From the NCBI GenBank assembly GCA_900319365.1, contig ONOE01000002.1, positions 242,426 through 306,425 on the forward strand: a stretch of DNA of 64,000 nucleotides. Direction: 5' to 3'. Below the pieces are notes generated by a model, which saw nothing but the letters and a program-made list of their open reading frames with translations, searched no databases and had not been told where the DNA came from. Below are positions 42,343 through 52,172 of this stretch, in pieces (the first letter of the stretch is position 1; each line of letters opens with the position of its first letter). This DNA comes from an uncultured bacterium. Its GTDB lineage: Bacteria > Cyanobacteriota > Vampirovibrionia > Gastranaerophilales > Gastranaerophilaceae. A program made the position numbers and the translations under genes.

Positions 42343-42904
42343 ATACGCAATATCGGGAAATATTGCAAGCGGTAAATCCACCGTTGAAAATATTTTAAAA
42401 AGTCTGGGGTTTGCAGTTGCAGATACGGATGTAATAGCTCATAATCTTTTAGAAAACAATCAGGAAGTTATAAAAGCTTTCAAAGATTATGACATTTTAA
42501 CAGGCGGCAAAATTTCAAGAGAAAAGCTCGGCAAACTTGTATTTAACAATCAAAACTTGAAAAAAAAGCTTGAAAATATTCTTCATCCGCAAATTAAGCA
42601 AAAAGTAAACGAGTTTTTTGAAGAAAACAAAAATAAAGATAAAGTTTTTGTATCCGTTCCTTTGCTTTTTGAAGCAAATATGCAAGGAATGTTTGATAAA
42701 ATAATTTTTGTTTATACAAACGATGATATTCGCCTGCAAAGACTTATGCTGCGCAACAATTACACAAAAGAATACGCTCTTATCCGCATAAATTCCCAAC
42801 TCAGCCAGCAGAAAAAAATCAAAAAATGCGACTTTGTTATTTATAACAATTCGTCATTAGAAGATTTGGAAAAGAGTGTCAAAAATCTTGTACCGAAATT
42901 ATGA
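42335..42904 (+). CDS. coaE: Dephospho-CoA kinase
   Basis: A 189-aa P-loop kinase with YAISGNIASGKSTVENIL, VADTDVIAHNLLENN and VFVSVPLLFEANMQGMFDKI, followed by RLMLRNNYTKEYALIRINSQ, all CoaE signatures. It phosphorylates the 3'-hydroxyl of dephospho-CoA in the last CoA step. The start overlaps the rluB end. Its 3' end overlaps the convergent CHAP gene by 6 bp. Confidence 0.94.
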   Translation: MIKYAISGNIASGKSTVENILKSLGFAVADTDVIAHNLLENNQEVIKAFKDYDILTGGKISREKLGKLVFNNQNLKKKLENILHPQIKQKVNEFFEENKNKDKVFVSVPLLFEANMQGMFDKIIFVYTNDDIRLQRLMLRNNYTKEYALIRINSQLSQQKKIKKCDFVIYNNSSLEDLEKSVKNLVPKL

Positions 42905-43918
42905 CAGCCTTATAAATCCGCTTATATCAGGATAATTCGGGCTGTATGCATATTCGGTAACTTTATCATCACGGTTGCCTTCAATTGTATGAACCGTACC
43001 GTCTTTGTCCGTTCTTGTAACAAATCCGGTATGAGATGCACCGTTTTCATTGAGAATAATTATATCTCCGGGTTTTATATTTTCTGCAATATATGAACCT
43101 TTATGAGCTTTATTTGAAGTTCTGATGAAGTAATTATTATTTATTGCCCAATTTTTCATTGTTTCAACGTCATGGTTGCCAAAACCCGCAGGAATTGCTT
43201 TCCCGTCTTTTCTGTATGCTTCTTTTACAACATAAGTTACAAAATCGGTACACCATTCCTGATCATACGGATCTTCATACTTACAATCGGTATTTATGCA
43301 GAATTTGCGCTGAGAGCCGTCGCTTTCGTTGCAGTTTGAATATTTTCTTGCCGTATTAACAAAATCTTGTCTCAGAGCGGAAGCCGATTTTGCTGCAGCA
43401 ATTTGAGTATTATGCGATACCGTTTTAGGTTTTTGAGTCGGTTTTGTTGCTGATGTATGTTTTGTGGTGTTCGTTTTTGACGGCGTCGTTTTTGCATTGT
43501 GAGATACTGACGACGTTTGAGGAACGGCACTTGAACTTACCGCATGTGTTTGAACAGGAGTTGCAAACGGGTTAGAAAATACGTTTGGGGATGAGCCGAA
43601 CATATTATTGCCGCCTGTAGGCTGTGCTAAAACAGTAGGTAACGAAACATCTCTAATTACCCTGCCGCTGCCAAATCCGCCCATCGGTGAAAAAGATGGC
43701 AACGCATTGAGTGCGGGCGTCGAACCTATATTAAATGAATCTTTGCATAACGTAGGATACAACGACGGGAATTGATTTGCCACAGACCCGAACGTTGAAT
43801 ATCTGTTAAATAATGATGCAAAAGGATTGCAAAATCCTCCGCAAAATCCGAATTGATAATGTGCTAATACCGAATTAAAGTTAGTATTGTACGATATTGG
43901 CGTATAAACGCTAAACAA
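42899..43918 (-). CDS. CHAP-domain protein (putative peptidoglycan amidase)
   Basis: A 339-aa protein, TTG start with AAAGGGGAT upstream. Residues 1-180 are Asn/Phe/Pro/Thr-rich low complexity without a clear signal peptide. The C-terminal CHAP domain carries the catalytic Cys in DQEWCTDFVTYVVKEAYRK and the His in NENGASHTGFVTRTDKDG, then HTIEGNRDDKV. CHAP domains cleave peptidoglycan as amidases or endopeptidases. Unusual N-termini of this kind recur in the UshA-like and papain-like proteins of this window (52967, 54653), hinting at a shared targeting route. Confidence 0.85.
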   Translation of the reverse strand: MFSVYTPISYNTNFNSVLAHYQFGFCGGFCNPFASLFNRYSTFGSVANQFPSLYPTLCKDSFNIGSTPALNALPSFSPMGGFGSGRVIRDVSLPTVLAQPTGGNNMFGSSPNVFSNPFATPVQTHAVSSSAVPQTSSVSHNAKTTPSKTNTTKHTSATKPTQKPKTVSHNTQIAAAKSASALRQDFVNTARKYSNCNESDGSQRKFCINTDCKYEDPYDQEWCTDFVTYVVKEAYRKDGKAIPAGFGNHDVETMKNWAINNNYFIRTSNKAHKGSYIAENIKPGDIIILNENGASHTGFVTRTDKDGTVHTIEGNRDDKVTEYAYSPNYPDISGFIRLS

Positions 43919-44014
43919 TTAATTATCCCCTTTTACTTTATATTTTCCCCTATATTTATATAAAGTATTTGCGAGAGAAAAAATTGCCTATTATAAAAAA
44001 ATGTTAAGAAAAAT

Positions 44015-44272
44015 CTATGCCATTTTGTCAAACTTGATTCCCGCTTTATTCAAATTATCTTCCAATAAATCCGAGGTGCAGGAATTTACATTTACCATCA
44101 ATGCATCAGGCGTAAATTTCGGAGAATTATTTTCTTTAGGATTGCCGTCTAAATTTATCCCGAATCTTCCGGACATATAACCGACATTAACAAGATCTTG
44201 CGGAGTCAATTTTTGTCCGTTCGATTTCGGCTGATTGATATATATTGAATAATTTACTCTTTGAATTGGCAT
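44015..44272 (-). CDS. Unknown small protein
   Basis: An 85-aa soluble protein (MPIQRVNYSIYINQPKSNGQ, later DALMVNVNSCTSDLLEDNLN) with SD AAGGAATATT. Asn/Pro-rich N-terminus resembles those of other lineage-specific proteins here. No family recognised. Monocistronic, 96 bp upstream of the CHAP gene start. Confidence 0.6.
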   Translation of the reverse strand: MPIQRVNYSIYINQPKSNGQKLTPQDLVNVGYMSGRFGINLDGNPKENNSPKFTPDALMVNVNSCTSDLLEDNLNKAGIKFDKMA

Positions 44273-44391
44273 GATAAATATTCCTTATGTGAATATTTTA
44301 GCACAAATAATATTTATTAAAATTATATGACTTTTATTTTATAATAAATTTATAAATTTAATGTGCAGACTAAAAAAATATGAGGTTAAAG

Positions 44392-44928
44392 ATGAAAAAA
44401 GTTTTAATTATTTCAACGAGTTTAAGAAACAATTCAAATTCGGAAATTCTTGCTCATCAAACAGAACAAGGAGCAAAAGATGCAGGGCACGAGGTTGAAT
44501 TTGTAAGCCTTAAAGATAAAAATATTCAATTTTGCAAAGGTTGCTTTGCATGCCAAAAACTCGGACATTGCGTAATAAATGATGATGCAAATGAGATCGT
44601 TGCAAAAATGAAAGATGCAGATGTTATAGTTTGGGCAACTCCCATTTACTATTATGAAATGTCAGGTCAGATGAAAACGCTTATAGACAGGGCAAACTCA
44701 CTTTATGTAGGCAAAAATTTCAGCGAAGTATATGTTATAACAACTTCTGAAGATTCATCACATGGCGTTGTTCAAACGGTCATAAACGGAGTAAACGGTT
44801 GGATTGCATGCTTTAGCGGGGTTGAATTAAAAGGATACGTTGAAGCAGGCGGAGTAAATGAGCCTAAAGAAGTAACCAAACACCAAGACTTGCTTGAAAA
44901 GGCTTATAATATGGGCAAAAATATCTAA
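44392..44928 (+). CDS. Flavodoxin-like NAD(P)H-dependent FMN reductase / iron-sulfur flavoprotein
   Basis: About 178 aa from the ATG at 44392 (GAGGTTAAAG upstream; an in-frame ATG at 44380 overlaps the SD). The FMN phosphate loop is IISTSLRNNSNSEILAHQ, and WATPIYYYEMSGQMKTLIDR is the flavodoxin_2/FMN_red segment. The cysteine cluster CKGCFACQKLGHC (CxxCxxC-x5-C) resembles iron-sulfur flavoproteins of anaerobes, suggesting electron-transfer to O2/H2O2. Terminator downstream. Confidence 0.85.
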   Translation: MKKVLIISTSLRNNSNSEILAHQTEQGAKDAGHEVEFVSLKDKNIQFCKGCFACQKLGHCVINDDANEIVAKMKDADVIVWATPIYYYEMSGQMKTLIDRANSLYVGKNFSEVYVITTSEDSSHGVVQTVINGVNGWIACFSGVELKGYVEAGGVNEPKEVTKHQDLLEKAYNMGKNI

Positions 44929-44956
44929 GCTGTTTTTTAATAATATTAAAGAAATA

Positions 44957-44994
44957 AAAAATGAGGAGGCTGATTTATCAACCCCCTCATTTTT
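44957..44994. terminator. Bidirectional terminator
   Basis: AATGAGGAGG pairs with CCCCCTCATT (one mismatch) flanked by A- and T-runs, between convergent flavoprotein and symporter genes. Confidence 0.8.
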
Positions 44995-45012
44995 ATATCT
45001 TTATAAACTTAA

Positions 45013-46344
45013 TTATGCAATTTCTTCATAGGATTGCGGGTTATTTAAAAGATCATAATTTATTTCATTTTCATTATCCGCAATAGTCGCCGCTACAACG
45101 GCATCAGACGTAACATTGAGCACGGTTCTTACCATATCTGTTATTCTGTCTATCGCAAAGATAAACGCAATACCTACAACAAGCTGTTCCGGTGTTAATC
45201 CCATTCCGTTGAGGATTAATGAAATTGTAATAATACCGCCGCCGGGAATACCTGCGCATGTACTTGATGCGATGATTGCAAGAACACCGATTGCTATAAT
45301 CAAAGATATAGTCAAATGAATATGATAAGCCTGAGCCAGGAATATTGTTGCAACCACTAATTGTAATGCGGTTCCGTCAAAATTCAACGTTGCTCCTAAC
45401 GGAAGAACAAAACTTGAAATCTTATGAGAAATACCTCTTTTTTCGCAGCATGCAATAGTCAAAGGTAAAGTAGCTGATGAACTTGCCGTTCCGAAAGCTA
45501 CCATCATAGCTTCCGCAATTGCAGAAAACAGCATTGTGGCAGAGACCTTTGAAAAACAGCGCAAGAACAGCGGATATATGATAAACATCTGAACGGCAAA
45601 CCCTGCAAATAATACAAGTACATATTTACCGATAGTTAAGAAAATATCCATACCGAAACTTGCGATTGCACTTGCGGTAAGAGCAAATACACCGGGAGCG
45701 GCAAATATCATAATCCAATCGGTTACTTTCATTGTAGCGGCAAAAACCGATTCAAAGAATGAAACAATCGGTCTGTTTACATCTCCGACTTTTGCCAATG
45801 CCAATGCAAAAAGAACAACAAATAAAATTATAGAAACCATATTCCCGTCAGCAAATGCCTGTATAGGATTATTCGGAATAAAGTTCAAGAACAAATCAAG
45901 AATTTTGCCCTGTTGCTGCTGTAAAGCCGTTGCAACCGTAGCCTGAACTTCCGTTGCGGCATTTTGAGAAATATAATGAGCCGCACCGCTGCCGGGTTTA
46001 AATATCAAAGAGAATGCCGTTCCGATTGTTACGGCTATTACGGTTATTATAGCGTAATATATAATCATCTTTGCCCCGAACTTGCCAAGTTGCTTGTTAT
46101 CACCGACACTTGTTATACCGATAATAATTGCCGAAACAACAAGAGGAATAACAACCATCTGAATTAATCTTATAAATACCTGACCTATAAAATTAAGTAA
46201 ATTTAAAATTGCTCCGCTTGCACCGCTGGTATGGGAATATAAAAACAACCCGACCAAAACTCCGGCAATTATACCGAAAAATATATGCCAGTTTCTTTTT
46301 ATACCTAAACCTAAAGCAATCAAAATTTGCATGTGGAGTTTCAT
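45013..46344 (-). CDS. Dicarboxylate/amino acid:cation symporter (DAACS family)
   Basis: A 443-aa transporter with about eight helices plus two re-entrant loops. The serine-rich HP1 loop is FGTASSSATLPLTIACCEKR, the N-x-D-G motif is LNFDGTALQL, and the HP2 region is STCAGIPGGGIITISLIL, followed by DRITDMVRTVLNVTSDAVVA. This matches the GltP/GltT/DctA family, importing glutamate, aspartate or C4-dicarboxylates with Na+ or H+. SD AGAGGATAAAA. Monocistronic. Confidence 0.93.
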   Translation of the reverse strand: MKLHMQILIALGLGIKRNWHIFFGIIAGVLVGLFLYSHTSGASGAILNLLNFIGQVFIRLIQMVVIPLVVSAIIIGITSVGDNKQLGKFGAKMIIYYAIITVIAVTIGTAFSLIFKPGSGAAHYISQNAATEVQATVATALQQQQGKILDLFLNFIPNNPIQAFADGNMVSIILFVVLFALALAKVGDVNRPIVSFFESVFAATMKVTDWIMIFAAPGVFALTASAIASFGMDIFLTIGKYVLVLFAGFAVQMFIIYPLFLRCFSKVSATMLFSAIAEAMMVAFGTASSSATLPLTIACCEKRGISHKISSFVLPLGATLNFDGTALQLVVATIFLAQAYHIHLTISLIIAIGVLAIIASSTCAGIPGGGIITISLILNGMGLTPEQLVVGIAFIFAIDRITDMVRTVLNVTSDAVVAATIADNENEINYDLLNNPQSYEEIA

Positions 46345-46447
46345 ACCGTTTTATCCTCTTCTACCATATAACTATGCTATTATACAACTTATAATATATT
46401 TTTTCAATTATATTACATAAAATAATACAAACGGTCGGGCTATAGCT

Positions 46448-47047
46448 TTATTTTACAGCTTTAAAAAATTCGTTTGAGATAAGCTGAGAATATTTCCCGC
46501 CATAATTAGCGCTGACCAATATTCTGTCATCTCCGCTTTTATCTTCCACAACAGAAATTATGCCCGAAATTTCACCGACGGGCAATTTTTTAATTCTTGC
46601 GGTAAATCTTACATAAGGAACATTTTTCCCGTAAGTGCGCATTGAACCTTTTTCGGTTACTTTAAATTCTTCTATAGCGGCAGACTGGTATTTGAATTTT
46701 GATATTGCATTTTTAATTCTTTCTTCCGCATTAGGCGCTTTAATATCGGCAGGGGTAAGTATTCGTTTTTTAGCCGTGTCAACAATTACCATTTTTTGCC
46801 CTGATGCTTTATGCTCCGCAACAACAGCATTATATCCCATTAGCCCAGCAGCTTTTTCAATTTCAAATTCGCTGTTTATTTTAGAGAAATCTCCGACTTT
46901 CTGCGCACGTTCTAATATCACGTCATGTGTCGGGTGAATGACATTTTTAACAGACTCTCTGATTTGGCTTCTGTTGCAAAACGTTACTAACCCGACTATT
47001 ACTATAGTCAGAAATATTGCCCTTGTTACATTTCTTAAACAACCCAT
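46448..47047 (-). CDS. Unknown membrane-anchored protein
   Basis: A 199-aa protein with an N-terminal transmembrane segment (residues 10-24, IFLTIVIVGLVTFCN) and an alpha/beta extracytoplasmic domain of about 160 aa (ASGQKMVIVDTAKKRILTPA; VRFTARIKKLPVGEISGIIS). GAGGATTTC Shine-Dalgarno. Divergent from mutS with only 36 bp between starts, so their promoters overlap. No family recognised. Confidence 0.65.
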   Translation of the reverse strand: MGCLRNVTRAIFLTIVIVGLVTFCNRSQIRESVKNVIHPTHDVILERAQKVGDFSKINSEFEIEKAAGLMGYNAVVAEHKASGQKMVIVDTAKKRILTPADIKAPNAEERIKNAISKFKYQSAAIEEFKVTEKGSMRTYGKNVPYVRFTARIKKLPVGEISGIISVVEDKSGDDRILVSANYGGKYSQLISNEFFKAVK

Positions 47048-47048
47048 G

Positions 47049-47077
47049 TTGAAATCCTCAATTTATTATATCATTAT
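47049..47077 (+). promoter_or_regulatory. Promoter of mutS, leaderless spacing
   Basis: TTGAAA (47049-47054), 17-bp spacer, CATTAT (47072-47077), then 6 nt to the ATG at 47084. No SD before mutS. Confidence 0.55.
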
Positions 47078-47083
47078 TATATT

Positions 47084-49669
47084 ATGAGCAAAGGGGAAAT
47101 CAATCATGTAAACAGTTGGGAGGTTAATATTGAAGAAACTACTCCCGCTATGCAGCAGTATCTTAAAATAAAAAAAGAGCACCCGGGAATCCTTTTGTGG
47201 TACAGAATGGGGGATTTCTTTGAAACTTTTTTTGAAGATGCCGTTATTATGTCTAAAGAACTTGAATTGACCCTTACGGGCAGAGATTCCGGCGCCAAAC
47301 TCGGCAGAGTTCCGTTAGCGGGAATCCCTGTTAAAGCTGCAGATGCTTATTTACAAAAACTCGTTCAAAAAAATTATAAAGTTATTATCTGCGATCAGTT
47401 AGAGGATCCGAAATTTGCAAAAGGAATTGTAAAAAGAGGGATAACAAGAGTTTTAACCCCCGGGACTTTAACAGAAAGCAACCTTTTAAAACAAAATTCA
47501 AACAACTATATCTGCGCTATCTATACCGATCACAAAAAAGATTTATACGGTTTTGCCTATACCGATGTTTCAACGGGAGAATTTAAAGTAACTCAAGCGC
47601 CGTTAGATTTGATTATGGCAGAACTTGCACGATTAAATCCGTCTGAAATCGTAGCTCCGAGCCTGAAACAAGATATCAAACCGTTTCAGATTGTAGCTGA
47701 TGAAGTAGTTGATTTGCCTGAAGTTATTACTAAAAAATATAACTGCTCAAAAATACCTCAATCCGTATTTGAAGAAAATTTTGCACAAAACAATTTAAAA
47801 GCGATATTTAAAGCAAAAAGCCTTGAAAGTTTCGGATATTCAAAATACAAAATCGGATTTCAGGCAGCAGGTGCACTTTTAGCATATATTTGGGAAACTT
47901 CAAAAGACAATATGCCAAAATTTGACACTATTCAATCTTATGAACTTTCGCAATATATGATTCTTGATGCTTCAACAAGAAAAAATCTTGAATTGACGGA
48001 AACTTTAAGAGAAAAAAATAAATACGGTTCACTTTTATGGGCAATTGATAAAACCGAAACCAATATGGGTGCAAGACTTTTGAAAAACTGGATTTGCCAG
48101 CCTTTGAAAAACGTTAATGATATTTTAAAAAGACAAAACGTTGTATCTGAACTTGTCGAAAAAAGTGATGTCAGATTTAAATTAACTGATTTGCTTGATA
48201 AAATTTACGATATTCAGCGCCTTGCAACACGTATGAGCAACAGTTCGGCATCTCCTAAAGATTTTGTCGGGCTAAAAATTTCACTATCCGTTTTGCCTGA
48301 AATTTTGGAGGCATCCAAAGAATTAGATAATGATATTTTCGCCCCGATTAGAGAATATTCTCAAGAAATTGAAGATTATACTTCAATGATAGACCGAACA
48401 ATTGTAGATAATCCTCCCGTTCTGTTGAAAGAAGGCGGAATAATAAAGCAAGGAGTCAGCGGAGAGCTTGATTATTTCAGAGATTTATTGACGGGCGGCG
48501 AAGAATGGCTCAAAGATTTTGAAGAAAAAGAAAAGGAAAGAACGGGTATTAAGACTCTTAAAGTCGGATATAACAAAGTGTTCGGATATTTCATAGAAGT
48601 TACAAAATCCAATGTTAATATGGTTCCGCAAGAATATATAAGAAAACAAACTCTTGTTAATGCGGAAAGATTTATAACCGACGAACTCAAAAAACACGAA
48701 GATGACGTTTTGTCAGCACGCTTTAAATCAACCGAACTTGAATACAAATTATTTACCGATTTCAGGGAATATTCAAAAGAATATGTTTCAAAAATCAGAG
48801 AAATTGCAGATTGCATTGCAAAATGTGATGCGCTGACCTCCCTTGCCGTTACGGCGGTTGAAAATAATTACTGCAAACCGACGGTTGATGAGTCTAACGA
48901 TTTTATTGTTAAAAACGGCAGACACGCTGTATTAGAAAAAATCTTGCCTTTGGGAGAATATGTACCGAATGATTTGGATATAAAATCAAATGTTGAAAAC
49001 GGCGAAGATACCCAATTTATGATTTTAACAGGGCCCAACATGGCAGGTAAATCAACATATATGCGCCAAAATGCCTTAATTGCGATTTTAGCCCAAATCG
49101 GTTCTTGGGTTCCCGCTGACAACGCCAAAATCGGAATTTGCGATAAGATTTTCACAAGGGTCGGCGCAAGCGACGATTTAACTTTGGGCCAGTCAACATT
49201 TATGGTTGAAATGATTGAAACTTCATTTATTCTAAACTCTGCAACAGAAAAAAGTTTTATATTGTTAGATGAAATCGGCAGAGGAACAAGCACTTATGAC
49301 GGGGTGGCAATCGCATGGTCGGTTGCAGAATATATTGCAACAAAAATCAAAGCAAGATGTATTTTTGCAACGCACTACCACGAATTAAACGTTATGACCA
49401 AAAAATATCCTCAAATAAAAAATTACAGAATTACGATAGCCGAAAAAGACGGCGAAATTGAATTTTTGAGAAAAATTGTTCAAGGCGGAGCAAGCAGAAG
49501 CTACGGTATACAGGTTGCGAAAATGGCGGGACTGCCAAACGTTGTTATTAAGCGTTCGCAGGAACTTATGCACAAAATGCAAAAAGATTTTTCACAAAAC
49601 CTTGCCTCTAAGAAAAAAAGTTCACACAACAATGATGATATCCCGCAATTGTCGCTTTTCGGTATGTAA
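47084..49669 (+). CDS. mutS: DNA mismatch repair protein MutS
   Basis: An 861-aa MutS with the mismatch-contact F-x-E region (MGDFFETFFEDA, residues about 47-58), connector and lever domains, and the ATPase domain: Walker A TGPNMAGKSTYMRQ, Walker B FILLDEIGRGTSTYDG, and ATHYHELNVM. Full length and apparently intact. It recognises mismatches and recruits MutL, which is not in the window. Probably leaderless. Confidence 0.97.
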   Translation: MSKGEINHVNSWEVNIEETTPAMQQYLKIKKEHPGILLWYRMGDFFETFFEDAVIMSKELELTLTGRDSGAKLGRVPLAGIPVKAADAYLQKLVQKNYKVIICDQLEDPKFAKGIVKRGITRVLTPGTLTESNLLKQNSNNYICAIYTDHKKDLYGFAYTDVSTGEFKVTQAPLDLIMAELARLNPSEIVAPSLKQDIKPFQIVADEVVDLPEVITKKYNCSKIPQSVFEENFAQNNLKAIFKAKSLESFGYSKYKIGFQAAGALLAYIWETSKDNMPKFDTIQSYELSQYMILDASTRKNLELTETLREKNKYGSLLWAIDKTETNMGARLLKNWICQPLKNVNDILKRQNVVSELVEKSDVRFKLTDLLDKIYDIQRLATRMSNSSASPKDFVGLKISLSVLPEILEASKELDNDIFAPIREYSQEIEDYTSMIDRTIVDNPPVLLKEGGIIKQGVSGELDYFRDLLTGGEEWLKDFEEKEKERTGIKTLKVGYNKVFGYFIEVTKSNVNMVPQEYIRKQTLVNAERFITDELKKHEDDVLSARFKSTELEYKLFTDFREYSKEYVSKIREIADCIAKCDALTSLAVTAVENNYCKPTVDESNDFIVKNGRHAVLEKILPLGEYVPNDLDIKSNVENGEDTQFMILTGPNMAGKSTYMRQNALIAILAQIGSWVPADNAKIGICDKIFTRVGASDDLTLGQSTFMVEMIETSFILNSATEKSFILLDEIGRGTSTYDGVAIAWSVAEYIATKIKARCIFATHYHELNVMTKKYPQIKNYRITIAEKDGEIEFLRKIVQGGASRSYGIQVAKMAGLPNVVIKRSQELMHKMQKDFSQNLASKKKSSHNNDDIPQLSLFGM

Positions 49670-49740
49670 ATTTTTGTGTAGAAACAGCAAAATTTTTCGT
49701 TTAGAGGATTTATAATTAAAAAAATAAGGAGTGTTTAAAT

Positions 49741-50565
49741 ATGAGTTTAGCCGTCAGTCCTATAAGTTTCAAATCAGATACAAATTTGATAGCAGGTGCG
49801 CTGAAGCCGCAAGATTCGGAAACTACCGATAAAGCGCCTAAAGCAGACGAAAATTTATCACAGGCAAAAGCACCTTTAGAAAAAGATGTTTACCAACATG
49901 AAACACAAAATGAGCATGACATTGCCGATGTGAAATCAGAATTTGCGCAGGCTCAGAAAAAAGATGAATTTGCAGCCGTATTGAATGACCGCAAATGGGA
50001 AAAGAAATACCTGCCCGAAAGTGATTTGATTTACATTACTCAAAAGCACTCCGATAACGGCACGGAATATATATTAGAAAAAGACGGAACGGTAAAAGAA
50101 GCAGGTGCAGATAATAAACCCGTTGTAATAATGGAAGCCAACAAAGAAATGGCTGAAAAATTCGGTAAAATCAAGGCTAAACAATCTGATGTGCCTTTAG
50201 AAAACAAATCAACATGGATGAATATAAAAGAAAAAATTGCCGATTTTTGGAAATTTATGACAGTATCGGGAACAATGGCAAATGCAACGGTTAAAGGTGT
50301 TGCAGAAGGCTTTGCCGCATCAGTTGCAACAATTGCGGCAGCATCGGTTATAAGAGGGTCTTCGGGATTATTCAAAAAACCTAAAGCAAACTCATTTACC
50401 GATATTTTCAGACATCCGATGAAAACGGCAGGCAAAGCGGGTAAAATTACGGCATTTGTTGTCGGAGCAGGCATTCTTGCGGCGAACTTGCTTTTAGGCA
50501 AATTAGAGGCGAATGAAAAATCCGCTGTTGTTGAACACAAAGTAGATGTTCCGCACGTTAACTAA
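49741..50565 (+). CDS. Unknown protein with polar N-terminus and Ala/Gly-rich hydrophobic C-terminus
   Basis: A 274-aa protein with SD AAGGAGTG. Residues 1-65 are Lys/Glu/Ala-rich and probably disordered. A middle soluble region contains KWEKKYLPESDLIYITQKHS and ILEKDGTVKEAG. The C-terminal part has two hydrophobic Ala/Gly-rich helices (GFAASVATIAAASVIRGSSG; AFVVGAGILAANLLLGKL). The opening MSLAVSPISFKS is of a type I associate with lineage-specific proteins of Gastranaerophilales, from memory. No function inferred. Confidence 0.65.
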   Translation: MSLAVSPISFKSDTNLIAGALKPQDSETTDKAPKADENLSQAKAPLEKDVYQHETQNEHDIADVKSEFAQAQKKDEFAAVLNDRKWEKKYLPESDLIYITQKHSDNGTEYILEKDGTVKEAGADNKPVVIMEANKEMAEKFGKIKAKQSDVPLENKSTWMNIKEKIADFWKFMTVSGTMANATVKGVAEGFAASVATIAAASVIRGSSGLFKKPKANSFTDIFRHPMKTAGKAGKITAFVVGAGILAANLLLGKLEANEKSAVVEHKVDVPHVN

Positions 50566-50590
50566 ATTAAAACATTTTAAATAATTACTA

Positions 50591-50627
50591 AAACAGACTG
50601 CTGACAATAAATCAACGGTCTGTTTTT
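50591..50627 (+). terminator. Rho-independent terminator
   Basis: AAACAGAC pairs with GTCTGTTT followed by TT, directly after the 49741-50565 gene. Confidence 0.75.
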
Positions 50628-50638
50628 AGTTTAACCGA

Positions 50639-51070
50639 ATGTCTGATGAATTAAATTTATACATATATTTAAATATTTGTATGTTTAATTCGCAATGCTT
50701 TCACACTCTGAATAAGCCGTTTTTAAATCCTCCCGATTGGGTTTTCAGACCTGTATGGATAATTTTATACGCAACGATATTATTGTCGGTTGTTATATAT
50801 ATTTTTTGCAAAAACATGGAAAACAAAACTAAAGGGTACATATTTTTCACCCTGCAAATATTATTAAATATAATATGGAGCCCCGTATTTTTCGGAATGA
50901 AAAACATAGCGCTTGCACTTTTTATAATAATTTTGCTTGATATTTTTGTAATCCTTACGATTAAAGAATTTTTTAAATCATCAAAAACAGCCTCAGCACT
51001 ACTTGTTCCATATCTGTTATGGATAATTTTTGCAACATATTTAAACCTTAGCTATTTGCTTTTGAATTAG
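50639..51070 (+). CDS. TspO/MBR-family protein
   Basis: A 143-aa membrane protein with the TspO signature LNKPFLNPPDWVFRPVWIIL and four clear helices afterwards (LQILLNIIWSPVFFGMKNIA is typical). Helix 1 appears short or divergent (LNLYIYLNICMFNSQCF). TspO proteins bind tetrapyrroles and respond to stress. SD not evident. Converges on mnmA with a 4-bp overlap. Confidence 0.82.
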   Translation: MSDELNLYIYLNICMFNSQCFHTLNKPFLNPPDWVFRPVWIILYATILLSVVIYIFCKNMENKTKGYIFFTLQILLNIIWSPVFFGMKNIALALFIIILLDIFVILTIKEFFKSSKTASALLVPYLLWIIFATYLNLSYLLLN

Positions 51071-52137
51071 CTTACGCTTTTAATAATCCCGCCGCCTAAA
51101 ACGATATCATCATCATAAAATACGGCTGATTGACCTATTGCAATTGATTTTTGCATATCATCAAAATTCACTTCGACTTCATCATCGCCATGAGGTTTGA
51201 TTTCGACATCAACAGGCTGCTGGGTCGAGCGGATTTTTGCCTGACATTTTACGGGCTCGGTCAATTTATCTATAGCAATCCAATTCAAATCATTTGCGAT
51301 TAATAATTTTTTGAAAGTTTTATCTGCAAATCCTACAACTACTTCATTCGTATCTTTGCGCAGCTCAAGTACATATAAAGGCTCGGGCGCCGAAATTCCT
51401 ATACCTTTTCTTTGTCCTATGGTGTAATTCCAAATGCCTTTATGCTGACCGAGAACTTTACCGTTTGTATCAACAATATTTCCGACTTTTTCTTTTACTC
51501 CGAGCAATTCATTGTAATCTCCGCCATAAAAATCCTGACTGTCAGGTTTATCGGCAGCTTCAAGATGATTTTCTCTTGCGATTTCTCTTATTTTATCTTT
51601 TGTATATTCACCGAGCGGCAAAATAATATGTTTTAACTGTTCCTGCTTTAATCTGTACAAGAAATATGATTGATCTTTATGAGGCGCAACACCTTTTTTA
51701 AGCAAAAATCTGCCGTTTTCTTCAACCACTCTTGCATAATGACCGGTTGCAAATTTATCAAATTCAATACCGTTTAACTTGGCAACCTGCGGAAGTACGC
51801 CGAATTTTACAAGCGCATTACACCACACGCAAGGATTCGGGGTATGACCTGCGAGGTATTCTTTTTTGAAATTTGCAAGAACAATATCTTCGTACTTAGT
51901 TACGCAATCAACGACATGGTAAGGGATATCAAGCTGTTTGGCAAGTTTTGAAGCAAGTTCAATATCTTCTTTTTCATCAGGTCCGTAACACGCATCGTGT
52001 TTACCCTCTGATACGGCAAGTCCGTTCTTACCCCATATAGACATTGTAGCTCCGATAACTTCATATCCCTGCTGCTTTAATAAAAGAGCCGCAACAGATG
52101 AATCAACTCCGCCCGATAATCCGACCAATACTTTCAT
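51067..52137 (-). CDS. mnmA: tRNA-specific 2-thiouridylase MnmA
   Basis: A 356-aa PP-loop enzyme: VGLSGGVDSSVAALLL, GHTPNPCVWCNALVKFG with one catalytic Cys, ATGHYAR, KDQSYFLYRL, DSQDFYGG (in place of the more usual DSQDICF), and GQRKGIGI. It thiolates U34 of tRNA-Glu/Gln/Lys. The second catalytic Cys, normally in the SQxxCF context, is replaced here by Tyr in DSQDFYGGDY, which is noteworthy. A GAAAGGA lies rather far (about 14 nt) upstream. Confidence 0.93.
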   Translation of the reverse strand: MKVLVGLSGGVDSSVAALLLKQQGYEVIGATMSIWGKNGLAVSEGKHDACYGPDEKEDIELASKLAKQLDIPYHVVDCVTKYEDIVLANFKKEYLAGHTPNPCVWCNALVKFGVLPQVAKLNGIEFDKFATGHYARVVEENGRFLLKKGVAPHKDQSYFLYRLKQEQLKHIILPLGEYTKDKIREIARENHLEAADKPDSQDFYGGDYNELLGVKEKVGNIVDTNGKVLGQHKGIWNYTIGQRKGIGISAPEPLYVLELRKDTNEVVVGFADKTFKKLLIANDLNWIAIDKLTEPVKCQAKIRSTQQPVDVEIKPHGDDEVEVNFDDMQKSIAIGQSAVFYDDDIVLGGGIIKSVS

Positions 52138-52172
52138 TTATTTTATATTCCTTTCATATTTATTTCTAATCA

